Under the pieces are notes generated by a model that saw only the letters and a list, made by a program, of their open reading frames with translations, did no database searches and had not been told where the DNA came from. A stretch of 22,437 nt of DNA from an uncultured Lysobacterales bacterium. Its GTDB lineage: Bacteria > Pseudomonadota > Gammaproteobacteria > Xanthomonadales > SZUA-36. Position 1 is the first letter of the stretch, and each line of letters begins with the position of its first letter. The stretch is taken from contig CALKKN010000321.1 of assembly GCA_937995275.1 (NCBI GenBank), forward strand, positions 1-22,437, given 5' to 3'. The translations under genes and the position numbers were made by a program. Below are positions 22,346-22,437 of the stretch, one piece after another.

Positions 22346-22437
22346 ACGCCTCGATCCGGCTGCGGCCGGACAGGACTAGCCCGAACATTGCACCAGCCGG
22401 ACTTGGCTCTTTTCCCAAGATATTGAATCGTAACAAT
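22346..22437 (+). other. Tail of the window after the envelope operon
   Basis: This 92-base end contains a 6-bp hairpin TCCGGC-TGCG-GCCGGA at 22355-22370 without a T tract, and a weak CTTGG/CCAAG pair further on. No gene is supported here. Confidence 0.3.

Noticed and set aside
22355..22370. Hairpin after the envelope operon as a terminator
   Set aside because: The 6-bp stem is GC-rich but is not followed by a T tract.
22230..22436. Short minus-strand open frame at the window end
   Set aside because: It overlaps the barrel gene's 3' end, and no domain or ribosome site was seen.

Overview
The window is a GC-rich, densely coded chromosomal segment of a gammaproteobacterium. The minus-strand block rpoE-rseA-rseB-rseC-mucD, lepA-lepB, a DUF4845 gene, rnc-era-recO-pdxJ follows the gene order I know from Pseudomonas aeruginosa (algU-mucABCD-lepA-lepB-PA0769-rnc-era-recO-pdxJ). 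The flanking genes differ from Pseudomonas, and the protein sequences are not close to enterics. I infer a Chromatiales-, Xanthomonadales- or Woeseia-like lineage; the genus cannot be fixed from the sequence alone.

Layout. (1) 1-297, plus: the C-terminus of a protein with a BarA/GacS-like Hpt domain, cut by the window edge. (2) 341-10755, minus: a long run of envelope-stress, translation, secretion and RNA genes. Sigma-E, its anti-sigma factor and modulators, and a Do-family protease come first. A strong intrinsic terminator at 6544-6577 separates them from lepA-lepB. A likely promoter and a structured leader then precede DUF4845-rnc-era-recO-pdxJ. Genes are packed with 4-base overlaps or gaps of up to about 25 bases, and several use GTG or TTG starts. 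(3) 10756-11058: the only gene-free stretch of about 300 bases, a divergent control region with a candidate sigma-E promoter leftward and an extended -10 promoter rightward. (4) 11059-14639, plus: amaB (aminoadipate-semialdehyde/piperideine-6-carboxylate dehydrogenase), pyrD and murB. (5) 14835-17010, minus: glutaryl-CoA dehydrogenase, preceded by a cytosolic 5'-nucleotidase. (6) 17096-22345, plus: a tightly coupled five-gene envelope operon encoding a LolA-like periplasmic protein, two FtsX/LolC-type permeases, an ABC ATPase and an outer-membrane beta-barrel.

How they work together. The sigma-E block senses envelope damage and supplies a periplasmic protease. lepB and lepA serve secretion and translation; rnc, era and recO serve RNA processing, ribosome assembly and DNA repair. 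AmaB and GcdH are two steps of the lysine/2-aminoadipate to glutaryl-CoA route, on either side of pyrD-murB.

The most interesting part is the operon at 17096-22345. It encodes an inner-membrane LolCDE-like machine, a LolA-fold carrier and an outer-membrane barrel, so it could be a dedicated trans-envelope lipid or lipoprotein route. Its substrate is unknown. No tRNA, rRNA, CRISPR array, insertion sequence or phage gene was seen.
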